From: Symsagittifera roscoffensis
Lineage: Eukaryota; Xenacoelomorpha; Acoela; Convolutidae
Direction: 5' to 3'
DNA: 64,000 bases
Assembly: GCF_963678635.1 (NCBI RefSeq)
Contig: NC_087066.1
Location: 32,493,301-32,557,300, forward strand
The notes beneath the pieces were generated by a model that was not told the origin of the DNA, did not search any database, and was given only the letters and a program-made list of their open reading frames with translations. The first letter of the stretch is position 1; every line of letters starts with the position of its first letter. A program made the position numbers and the translations under genes. Positions 47,601 through 59,600 of this stretch are shown here, in pieces.

Positions 47601-50600
47601 AGTACTTATCCTTTTTGTTTAGCCTAACTGTCATCTACGTGAATGCTCGCGAGTGGAATAGACTGGTAGAGGGAAAAGAAAGACTCGAGGTACGTGTTTA
47701 CTCTACAACGGATGTGAAATCATTTACAGCTACTACGTGTTTTTTTTTGTATTTGTAAGGGTCAATCAGTGATATTTACGTCGTGTGCTGTTAGTAAAAA
47801 AGTTGTTCACACTCAAGTTTGAACTTTTATGGTTTGACCTTAGGTATCTTTTTAACTTCAATTTTCTGAAAAGAAGGCAAATTGCTCTCTTAAAAAACAA
47901 AAAGGAAAATGTCACAAAAAGTGTGAATGAAAAGTCGAGGTGGATTCTAATCTTCAGAGTTCACAGCAAAGTTAAAAAATCACCTATTGTCCCATGAATA
48001 CTGAATGTTGTATTTGTTACCCTTTACGAAGACGATGACGGAAGATCTGTTTTTAGTCTGCTTTTTTTCATGAGAAAAATTTCCGAACTGTTAATTAGCT
48101 GTTTCAACGGTTTTAAGTCTTTTTTAGAATCGTGAGAGCTTGTGTTCTCGTCATAGGAACCGTAAACACCTTTTCTTAGAAATGGATCTTGAATCCTTAT
48201 GAAACTTCAGTAACATCCAGGCCCTTCGCACTTGGTCTCAAGGTAACGTGCGCGCCTTCGCATCTTTAGTTTCCACTGTTCGAGTCTCTGTCTAGGTTTT
48301 GTTATCCAGATGTAGAGAAATAGTAATTTTTTCTTTAAAGAAAAAATTCGAGAGACTATTGCTTGTCTGTTGTTGTTTTTCAAGCTACAGGCTTTCATTC
48401 GAAAGCATGGATCTTGAAATGAATTTTTCGAAAGGATTTTTGGAAACTGTTTTAGTTTTCAATTAAAGATTGTTATTCCTTATTGATTGTTTTTCGTCAT
48501 TGATATTTTTGTTCCGACCACTGAAAGTGAGGAGGAATTTTGTTATCGAGTGTGTTTAATTGTTTTTCCACTATAAATGAGGTATCTTGAATAATCATGG
48601 GTAATCATCTCTTGGGTCGAGTGATATGTCCTATTAAAGCCCTCTCAGTCGTGATACGGAAGTCATGAATTCTCCCAGTGTCGAGAAGAACCGGTTTGAA
48701 TCTTTTGCTTTTCAGTCCAGTTCCCAGCGATTCCCTGGCAATAAAAAGACTGCTTCTTGTTTAAGTAATTTTCTGTAAAAAAGCGATTTTTTTTGTTCAC
48801 AGGACTCATCTATAGTAGGTTTCTGGACTCATCTCTAATGGTTCCTTGTTTCATAATGAATTCAAATTCTTGGTTTTACCGCCCTATTTAGCCTGAAGGA
48901 ACGAATACATCTTGGACGGCGAAGGTCCTGGGTTCGGTTCTGACCAGGATGTTTTTTTTTTCAAATGGGAAATTGTCAGCGAAATGGGAGACCATAGACA
49001 CGAGGAAGTTTTCCAAGAGGCAAAAAAAAACCCTGAACAAGATCCCGACCGTCAATGAGGTTAAAGAAGTGAAAGACTCGGCACCCGGAAAAGATGGAGT
49101 GCGCATGAAGTACATCAGAAGAGCGAGCACAGAGGTTGTGGAAGCAGTTATAAATCTGGTCATCTACATGTTCAACGAGCGTGCGGACAAGTGGGAAGAC
49201 TCGCTGAAATGTGGACAGATCATCCCTCTCCACAAGAAAGGCAGCCGCAATGACACGAACAACTACAGAGGAGTGTGCCTTCTCCCGATATCGAGTAGAA
49301 TCCTGGCGAGAGTTCTGTCGAAGAGACTGCGTTGGTGGAGCGAGGAGCTAGGACTCTTGGACGAGAACCAGAGTGGGTTCAGGCCTGGCAGATCGACGCC
49401 TGATGCGAGCCAGATCATCATGCGAATCCAAGAAGACGTGACGGACTTGGTGAAAAGACGCCGGAGTGAACGAGCCGAGCGACAACAAGGACCCAGAGGC
49501 GCGCTTACTGGATCTGACAAAGGCTTACCCGAGAGTGAACAAGCCGGCTTTGTGGGAGATGCTGAGAAGATACGGTCTTCGAGGCGCTTTCCTGGAGAGC
49601 CTGATGGATCTCCACGAGTCTACGACGTACTGCATCAAAGGCAGAGAAGGTGATAGCGACACTTGGCACCCAGAGAGAGGTTTGAGAGAGGGCTGCCCGT
49701 CGTCCCCGTGCCTGTTCAACATCTACCACCAAGTTGTCATGCGTATCGCGGAGAGAGCCAGAGACGAGAGGGCGAAAGAGAAGAACAGAAGTGTTAGAGT
49801 TAGATGGCGCTGGATTCCAGGGAGCAAGTTACCAAACCCGGACAAAGTCGACAAATACAACAGCGAAGCTTCCACCGTTGTTTTCTCCCTTTCTATGTTC
49901 GCGGACGACACGACCCCCATTGGTGACACTGAAGAACTGGAAGATGGGGTGACAGCGATGAAAGCCGTGATGGAAACCTTTGAAGAAACGAACAACGAAA
50001 GCAAAGATAAACTCGAGTTTGGCAAAGAGGAGTCCGGAGAGACAAGGATGTTAGGAGTGTGGTGCGGACCGAAAGAAGATCTGAAACACAGAAAGAAGAG
50101 AGCTGGAGTGTTGTGGGCGAAAGTGAAAGCGCGGCTAAAGAACACCAAGATCACCAAGAAACAACAAGCGAGAGTGGTTGAAGCTTGTGTGGAGAGCGGG
50201 CTCCTGTTCGACGTGACGGTTAGAGCGTGGTACGCCTCCGACATCAAGAACCTGCAATCTTGGGTGGACAAGTGCTACCGGTACATCTGGAGCAACAAGA
50301 AACAGCCGGCACTGATCGAAATGCTAGATAAAGGCAAGAACATGCAAGACGTGAGAAACGAGCTGGGCGTGAAGTCGCTACAATGGAAAATCGAGAAAAG
50401 ATCACTCCAACGCATCGGCCACATACTGCGCATGAGTGACAACAGACCGACGAAAGCAGCAGTCTTCGGGTGGTTGGAGAAGTTGGAAGGGAGACCGAAA
50501 TGTCCCGGAAAGAAGAGGAAGACGTTACTATATTGGAAAAAGATCCAGAAAGAAGCTGGCATAGAATGGACAAGAGCAGACGAACTAGCAGCCGACAGAA

Positions 50601-53600
50601 AGACCTGGCGAAAGAAAGTAAACGAGAGGATGGAACACCTGGCAAAGTGGGAGCGCAGTCGTGGACACTTCAATGGCGAAGATGTGGGCCCCAGAAACCC
50701 CGCCCCAACTAAAGAAACCTCGACAATATGCGCCCAGTGTGACAAAGTGTGTAAGAGCAAAACAAGCCTCCGAATACACGTGAAACGCATACATGAAGAC
50801 CCACAGTGTAGTTTTGAATGCAGGAAATGCAAAACCACTTTCAACACCGAAAACACGATGAAGAACCACATAAAAACCTGCGGGAGAAACCAACAAACCC
50901 GGAGGGGGTTGATAAAATGCCAAACTGCCAGAAAGAGGTCAGCAAATCAAACGCCGCGCGCCATAGAAGAACATGTCAAACGGAAGAGCAGACAACCGAA
51001 ATTAACACAGAAACAGCAAGGAAATATCGGGCTAAAATGAAGATCTGTCCACACATAGAAGGACGTGCAAAAATCCGGAATCCCGAGGAGAGGGTATACC
51101 CTTTGATCCAGGGGTGAACACCTAGAAGAAGAAGAAGTAGTCTGCTTTTTTTCATGAGAAAATTTTCCGAACTGTTAAATAGCTGTTTCAACGGTTTTAA
51201 GTCTTTTAGAATCGTGAGAGCTTGTGTTCTCGTCATAGGAACCGTAAACAACTTTTCTTAGAAATGGATCTTGAATCCTTATGAAACTTCAGTAACATCC
51301 AGGCCCTTCGCACTTGGTCTCAAGGTAACGTGCGCGCCTTCGCATCTTTAGTTTCCACTGTTCGAGTCTCTGTCTTGGTTTTGTTATCCAGGTGTAGAGA
51401 AATAGTAATTTTTTCTTTAAAGAAAAAATTCGAGAGACTTTTGCTTGTCTGTTGTTGTTTTTCAAGCTACAGGCTTTCATTCGAAAGCATGGATCTTGAA
51501 ATGAATTTTTCGAAAGGATTTTTGGAAACTGTTTTAGTTATCAATTAAAGATTGTTATTCCTTATTGATTGTTTTTCGTCATTGATATTTTTGTTCCGAC
51601 CACTGAAAGTGAGGAGGAATTTTGTTATCGAGTGTGTTTAATTGTTTTTCCACTATAAATGAGGTATCTTGAATAATCATGGGTAATCATCTCTTGGGTC
51701 GAGTGATATGTCCTATTAAAGCCCTCTCAGTCGTGATACGGAGGTCATGAATTCTCCCAGTGTCGAGAAGAACCGGTTTGAATCTTTTGCTTTTCAGTCC
51801 AGTTCCCAGCGATTCCCTGGCAATAAAAAGACTGCTTCTTGTTTAAGTAATTTTCTGTAAAAAGGCGATTTTTTTTGTTCACAGGACTCATCTATAGTAG
51901 GTTTCTGGACTCATCTCTAGTGGTTCCTTGTTTCATAATGAATTCAAATTTTTGGTTTTACCGCCCTATTTAGCCTGAAGGAACGAATACATCTTGGACG
52001 GCGAAGGTCCTGGGTTCGGTTCTGACCAGGATGTTTTTTTTTCAAATGGGAAATTGTGTTTCAAATGAAATTATCGGCAAATTAACTGTCTGCTTATCTT
52101 TTGTCGGCCTGCGTGCCACATCTTGGAGTGTTTTTTTTTTGCTGTGCGCATTTTTTAACTAATGTTTTAATTGTTTGATATACTCGTGCAATTCGCAATA
52201 GTACTTGCATTGACTTCGTTTTTCATTTTTTTGTTTCACTTAAACACTTTATTCGGCCCAAGTTATTTCGGCCTATTTTTTATCGGCTTTTGAACTAATT
52301 TTGGTTCGTTTCAAAAAGGAACACGGTTTTTACGCTCCACTAGTACATTTTAATTTATTTAAAAATTTACAACTCGGCTTGTTGAAATTTCATTTTTTTT
52401 TTGCTTTTTTTCTGCCTAATAGGTTTTCGCTGACAAAAGATCGGCTTAGAGGCCTCTGTTTGAGTCGTGCAAAGAGAAAAAAGTTTTTTATCTAAGCATT
52501 AAGATAGATTGGAGTTTTTCCAATAAAAATAGATTTTTGTTCACATAAACGTGTGCCTGCTCAAGAATTATCGGCTTAGTAAGTTTTATTTCGATGCTCA
52601 ATTTACATTTGGAGTTTTGATATTCGAAACATTATTCCTGACTTAATTATAGAAAAATTGTATTCTTCGATGACCGGAAGGATGAAAAAGTGCTACAAGC
52701 AAAAGGGCATAAATTGTTGAGGTCCGCTGTTTTTTGGTGGAAACTAAGTTTTCATACATGCGCATGAACTTCTGCTACCCCACTGTACTTAGGATTTCTT
52801 TCAGTGTCAAAAAGTGACCATCAAAAAGTTTTTTGGCCTGTCAACGATTGACATTTTTACACGTCTCGATACACCAAGATGTAAGAATTTAATTTTTTAT
52901 TGCGTTGTTAGGGTTCATTTCTCATCTCTGATTCAAGATTAACTTCAAATTTAGTGGTTTACAATTTGTTTATCTTAAATCTACTTAGCTCCTATACGAT
53001 TGTATAATTTTTTCAAGTCGGTGAACAAATTTCTGCCTAGAATTTGAGTAGACGTCATCACGCCGGCTGTAATAGCTGAAGATATGCCGCAAGTAGTGAC
53101 ATCCTGGCCCGTCAAGTAGAGTCCCTTGATTTCGGTCTTTGGCTTTACTTTCGACATCACGTCAGAACTGAATCTAGACAATGTGTGTTCTAGGCCGTAA
53201 ATTTCCCCATAGTCTGTATTCAGGTAGTGGTTACTCGTGACTGAAGATCCCAGGACGCATATTTCGCGTTTGTCTTCCAATTGAGGATATAGTTGAAGAA
53301 TCTTCTCCCAGATCTTCTGAGTGAAGGCTGTCTTGAGAGCCTCATACTGCTCGCCTCGCTTTCCTAGCGGGAGGTGGTTCCACATTTCAAACCACTTGTA
53401 AGGCACTAGTGTTATGGCGACACATGTGCTTCCGGCATTGTTGTTGTAGTCGTAGTTTCCGTCTTTAGCCGAGGGGAATCCGACGAATAGAAACGGAAGC
53501 GACATTTTTTCCATGGCCTCATAAGGATCTTCGTATCCCATCCACTCGTTGTAAACTGCATCAAAATCAGCACCATGGACAACCCAATTGTTACAAGCAG

Positions 53601-56600
53601 GCAGTTTCAACTGGGCTGAAGTTTCTTTGAAACCGATAAACAAATTCAAGTAGCTGGCACTTGGCTTCGTTTTGTTAAGAACTCGGTTCATATCTGGACA
53701 TGATTTTTCAGTTATTTCACGTGGGATCAATTTTTGGAAGGTGTTGAGAACACCAGCTCCAGAGACCACTTTTTCAGCCGTGAATTGTACCTTGGGACCT
53801 TTTTGGGACTTAATTTCGACACCGTAGGCCTCAAGTTTGCCTTTCTGGTCTTTTCGTAGGAGAATCTGACTGACATTGGCCTTTGTGTAAAATTGTCCTC
53901 CGCTTTCACGAATTGTTTTCATCAAGTAGTACGGGATTATGGCTGGTCCATTCCGCGGGTAAAATGCTCCATATTTTATGTAATGCTCGTTGGCTCCCAT
54001 GCACATGAAGAATGGTGCTTGTTTTGGCGGTGCTCCGAAGTCGCCCCATAGGTAGTTGAAACATGCTTGGAGCTCGATGTTTGAAGTTAAACTGGACACG
54101 ACATCGTGAGCGCTTCTCTCGAAGTACATGTGAAACTGTTTCACGGGACTGAGAAACCACAGTTTAAGGAACAGTTTTGAGAACCACCGTGGAGTCATTT
54201 TGAGAATCCCGAAGCAGATGTCCGCGCCAGATGCTTGAGTGAGGAGCTTCTCAAAACTTTCTATTGCTTTCAGCTCTGTTGGAAATGTTTCTAATAGAGA
54301 TTGTTTCCACATCGCAAATCCAGCGTAGATTGGAAACTTCTTGAAAGATTCTGGTCCAGTTCCTAGTACCAGCTCATCGTAGACGGAGCTCATTGGATCC
54401 CACTGTATTTGTCCATTGGACAGCTGGTCCAAAGCACGGCTAGCGAAACCTCGGCCGTTCATGTTACCAACGTAGTGTAGTCCGGTGTCAAACTCAAAGC
54501 GGCCTTCTTTGAAGGTGTGACAGCAGCCACCCAACTTGGTGTGCTGCTCCAGTACCAGAACTTTCCGCCCTACAATTGAAAATTTTGATAATACCGTTTT
54601 TCTTAATGGGGATTTATACAGGGTTTGAACTATGATTTTCTCGGGACGATTTTCATTTAAAAACTCGAAATTTAGTCGATTTATTCTTAGTTCGACCGAA
54701 TACATTTTCTGAGCTCTCCCGAACTCGATGTATCTAAAGAAAAAGTAACGTTGTACAGTAGATGCTCAAAGATTTGGAGACTCTGATAAATGTTTAGTCA
54801 AATGTCCAAATGTGGGGCTGACCTGCTTTTGAAAAGTGTGGCAGCTGTAGTCATTGATCCCAGACCACTGCCAATGCATATGACGTCATAATGAGTATCG
54901 ATTACGTCATCCTTTCCTGTAGGAAGTGGATTTTTGGAAGCTGTTTTCTTGTCTGACGGTTGCACTCGAGACCTAGGAGGGGGCTTACGACTGTCCAGTG
55001 CAAAAGGGTTGTCCTTCAGTGCACCTGCTTGTTTTTGTTGCTGTTTGCGTGACCTGTAGCTTTGTACTGCAATCACGGCCACGGCTGCCCCACATGCACA
55101 GGCAGTCGCTTTTTCTGAAAAAATACTATCTTGATCAACAACAGCAGCACAAATTCTTCGTAGTTTTCCACTAGCTGCTCTTACTCACGGATAATAACGT
55201 CACCGTAACAAATTACTGTTCCGGTTTTTAAGTATCCTGACTTTTTTTGAATGCATGAAACAAATTGCTTACCTGTGTTTGTTTCAATTTGAAAAAATCC
55301 CTTCGATAACCGCTGCCTGCGTAATTTTAGAAGGATCCTGCTTTGAGTACTGTGTAATTAATATATTTTCACGGTTCGGTTTGGTTTCTCTTCGTCAATT
55401 GATTTAACAATGTCCAAAGTGCATATTGTAAAGATCCAATAATTGTTTATTAAGTCGAGAAAAACTATTCTTTATAATCTTTACAAATATATGGTTTGTG
55501 TCAGATGATAAGATAGCTTGCGATATCGATTGTCGAAGAAACTTGATGGTGTAACTTTCTCAATTGAATTGATGTGTGGCGAATACTTGTATTTTACTTT
55601 GAATTAAATGCGTTGGATTCGCATAAATGTCAAATGTATTTTTTTTGACTGATTTAGTAATTTTTTATTTCTTAAGCATGCATTGCGAATGGAAAATAAC
55701 GTTTAACGAACCAACAAGTAAAATGTTTGATCAGACGTGCAATGTAAAATTCGGAATGTGTGCGTTGAAAACTAGCACATACAAGTATATACCAACTAAC
55801 AAACCAGTGGTGCACGTATAGTTGATCTACGTTGGCTGTTCCAATTTGCAAAAGGTATAAAATGTGAAGTATGAAAATTTAAAACCGCCTAAACAAATGC
55901 GCTGATAAGACAATGAAACAGAAATAATGCAAGAAGTCAACCGCTTTTTGATCTATCTGACCGCGCTTACTGTTTTAGAATTCTTGACGAAAGTCGAAGG
56001 ATCGTTTTTTGGCGAGCATGTTTGTCATCAGGTTATGACAATCGTGAAATATGCTCGAGCGCAGGGGCGGATTTGGGGGGGGGGGGGGATGGGGGGGGGG
56101 GGGGGCAGACGCCTCCCTCTTCAGGGATTCGACCCCCTGCCGACCCAGAGGGTCCCCCCCTTTGGTACTTTTTAAGAAATCTATCTTTGGTCGACCGACC
56201 TTAAATTTTTTTAAAGGCGCCTTGGGCGCCAGAAAATGCTAACTTTGAGGGGGAGCGCGCGCCAAAAAAAAACGCGATTTTTTTGTCGAAAATTTCCAAC
56301 AAGTGCCCAAAAACGGCTTTTTACCTGTTTTTTAAAAAAATTTCCCTGCGGCGCAGAAAATTTGACAAATTATTGTCTTCTTGATGTTTTAGGAGAGCTC
56401 GGAAAATCAATTTTGTCGACCTAAAAAAAAGGTCAAAATTTTCGACATTTTTTGAAAATCCGCCCCGCCCCCCTCGAGAAAATCTTAGATCCGCCCCTGC
56501 TCGAGCGTGTAATTATATTGAAGAGGTGCATTTAAGATTTTCGCAAGATTCTAAATTTAAAAGATTCTAATTAAAGAGAAATGCTCCTACGCCGAGGGTA

Positions 56601-59600
56601 TTCACTCAATGCGTCTCACGCATTTCCCCTATCAAGTTTGTTGGTACATTTCACCACCATATAATAAATGCAATCGTGTCGCGTGCTTCGCAGTGCAGAG
56701 TTATGAATTGTATTTGAAAGCGCGTTGCTGCTTTGAGGAGAAAAATAATTGAAATTTAGTATGCTAAATGGTTAAAATTAGGGCTGAAATGTGTGGAAAT
56801 ATTAAGAGCGAGATATCATTTTGCCTTGCGAGATATCAGTTTTTAATTGAATCCATTAAATCCATTTATCATAAGATTCCACGGGCTAATTTAAGATCCT
56901 CACCCCCTTCACCCATCTGCAACTTGTCAACGTTACGGTTAAAATCTTCCTTCTATGAAGTGTTATTCAACGTTAAACATAGTCATTTTCTCACCTCATT
57001 TAGATTGCCTAGAAAAAGTTACATGAAGGCGGTTTAAATTTTTCCTTACTAATTGTATTTTAACCTTGTGTGATAAGCAAGGTTGTAGCAACCGGGTAGT
57101 AGATCTTTTCTCGTAAATAACTTTGTTCGCAGAATGGCCAAAAGATGATTTGGTTAGTTGATTTATGTATCAACTATGTGGCGAATATGCTATATTGTTG
57201 AAATTGCGTGCTTGTTATAGATGAGCCGACAGACCTGAAACTGATGCCCAATAATATGAAAAGTAACCAAAAAAACTCCCATTGGCAGCGCCTAGAAAAA
57301 CTCACATTGCAAGCTTGCAATGTGAGTTTTTCTAGGAGCTGTCAATGTGAATTTTTTGGTTAATTTTCATAGTATTTGACATCGGTTTCAGGTCTGCCGG
57401 CTTTATCAATTTATTTTTGATCATATCGTATGATTTAACTCTGGCAAAAAAATTTGAAATGAAATTCTTCGAGTCTAATTACACAAACTAGAAAAAAATA
57501 TGAAAGTTTTTTTTAAAATGTTTTCCGTCATTTCAATGCTCTTAAATTTTAGCTTTTTCTGAAGTTTTTCTGAAATACTCCTGCGTGGCTTGCGTTGTTC
57601 CTTCGTTGAAGGCAATTGAAATCATTATTTTATGCGCAATTTTGTTGGTATAAGTTTTCGATCAGATTGTTTTGGTCAGCATATTATTTTACATTGGTCT
57701 CATGTTTTTCCTCAGCATTTTGTTTTATAAGCTCTTCCCAGCGTTTTTTTAAACGATGATTTTTGAATGATAAGATAGAGATTTTGCAAGCCTTAGATGT
57801 AATCAAATCTAAACATGCTTCTTTCATATTTTTGGCTTTTTTCGTGGTTTGACTTTGATTTATTAGGAGTAATGAACGGAGTGAAGATTCTTATATAGGT
57901 CTTGTTGATTTTTGTTTGTTTTTTTTTCAGGAAAAAGTCTTAAAATATTGATTCACTTAGGTATAATGCATTTTTTGAGTTCAATTGAAATTCATCTGCT
58001 GAAAGTGGCGTAATTAGCACTTTCCAAATACGATTGTGGAAATGGCGCGAAAAAAACGTTAACGATTTCTAGTTTCGAAAGTGGATTTAATTTTAGAGAT
58101 TTCCGAGCAGAAAAAATTTTTTACCTATTGGTCCAGTTTTCTCAAGTTGGGTTCATGTTATCAAAAAAGTGCCTATTATAAATTGATCTAGAAATTCAAA
58201 GAGCTTAAAGGACATCTATTTTTTCATTGAAATTCGAAAGTTTTTTCTCCTCTTCGATTTTTCAACTAAGTCAGTTTTTTATGTTTGCTTGCGTTCATTA
58301 CTCTTTTCCAATCTTCGATTGGCTATGGTAATTTAGTTTAGTTCATTTCATTTGTTACAAGAAACACAAATTCCACTATCGAACGTCTAAATTTTAAAGG
58401 TCGCGAAAAAAGTGATCGACTAGTTTCGAATATGGAATTTAATTATCGAATTTCCCAGCAAAATAAAAATTTTACCGATTGGTCCAGTTTTCTCAAACTA
58501 GGTTTATTTTATCAAAAAGGGCCAATCATAAATTGTTCCAAAGAGCCTTAAGGTCATCTAGTTTTCCTAGAATTTTGAAAATTTTTCAAAATGAAATTTG
58601 TTTTTGTTTGTTTGCGACCATGGCTTTTTCCATTTGTCTGTTGGCTATGTTATCAGTTTTTGTTAGTTTTGTCTTATTTTTTCCCGCTTAGCTGCCATGT
58701 TATGTTTGCTTTGCATCAGAAGTGCTGCGAAGCTCTGTTTTGCCTCTGGGTTTCAAGTTCAGTTTAATTTGGAATTCAATTCAAATATGCTCTTTAACCA
58801 GAAAATCAAAGGCTTGAAGATTGAGTATTAATTTCTTTTAAGTTCAGTTCGTTTACTTTGTTGAAAGGAAGGCAAACTCCACTATCGAACATCAAAACTG
58901 TCATTGTCACGAAATTCTACCTAGTTTCGAAAGTCGAATTTAGTTTCAAGATTTCCCAGCGAAATAAAGATAAATACCTGTTGATCCAGTTTTCTCAAAT
59001 TGCGTCAGTTTTTATCGAAAAATTGTCAATCATAATAAATTGTTCTTGAAATTCAAAGAGTTTTAAGTGCATCTACTTTTTATTTGTAAAATTCGAAAGT
59101 TGAAACTTTCAAAAAACAAGTCACTATTTTTTGTTTTCTTGCGTTTATTGACTTTTTTCCAATTTTTTGTTGGCTATGTTTTATAGGAAAAGTCTTAAAA
59201 CTTGTCCACGCTGAAATCTGATTTGCCGGGGTTCGACTTTTAATTGTGTTAAAAAAGTCTTAAAGTTGGTTCAGGCTCCATTCATTTCTTCGCGGTTTGA
59301 ATATTGATTTATTTTAAAGTTCGTTTTTTTTGCTTCATTAAAAGGAAGGCAAACTCCATTTTCGAACTTCAAAAACTGTTAAGGTCACGAAAAACATACT
59401 TGACTGCTAGTTTCGAAAGGAATTTAGTTTTGATTTTTTCCAGCGAAATAAAAATAAATACCTATTGATCCGTTTTTCTCAAATTGGGCCATTTTTTATC
59501 GAAATGCGTCTCATAAATTGTTCTAGAAATTCAAAGAGCTTTTAGGGCATCCAGTTTTTCTTTAAAATTCGAAAGTTGAATTGTTTTTTAATTTTTCAAG

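Noticed and set aside
50275-50871. 198-residue open frame on the minus strand opposite the LINE
   Set aside because: It is the complement of a GC-rich RT/zinc-finger coding region; no motifs, and the + strand frame explains it.
48054-52057. LTR retrotransposon with 920-base LTRs
   Set aside because: There is no gag, protease, RNase H or integrase, no primer-binding site, no TG...CA ends, and the RT motifs are LINE type.
54570-54705. N-terminal extension of the large RETSAT exon in the same frame
   Set aside because: The sequence has no family resemblance, and an acceptor at 54570 precedes the conserved V-L-V-L-E-Q block.
56022-56242. Gly-rich proteins across 56022-56242
   Set aside because: They come from the G runs of the hAT-like MITE.
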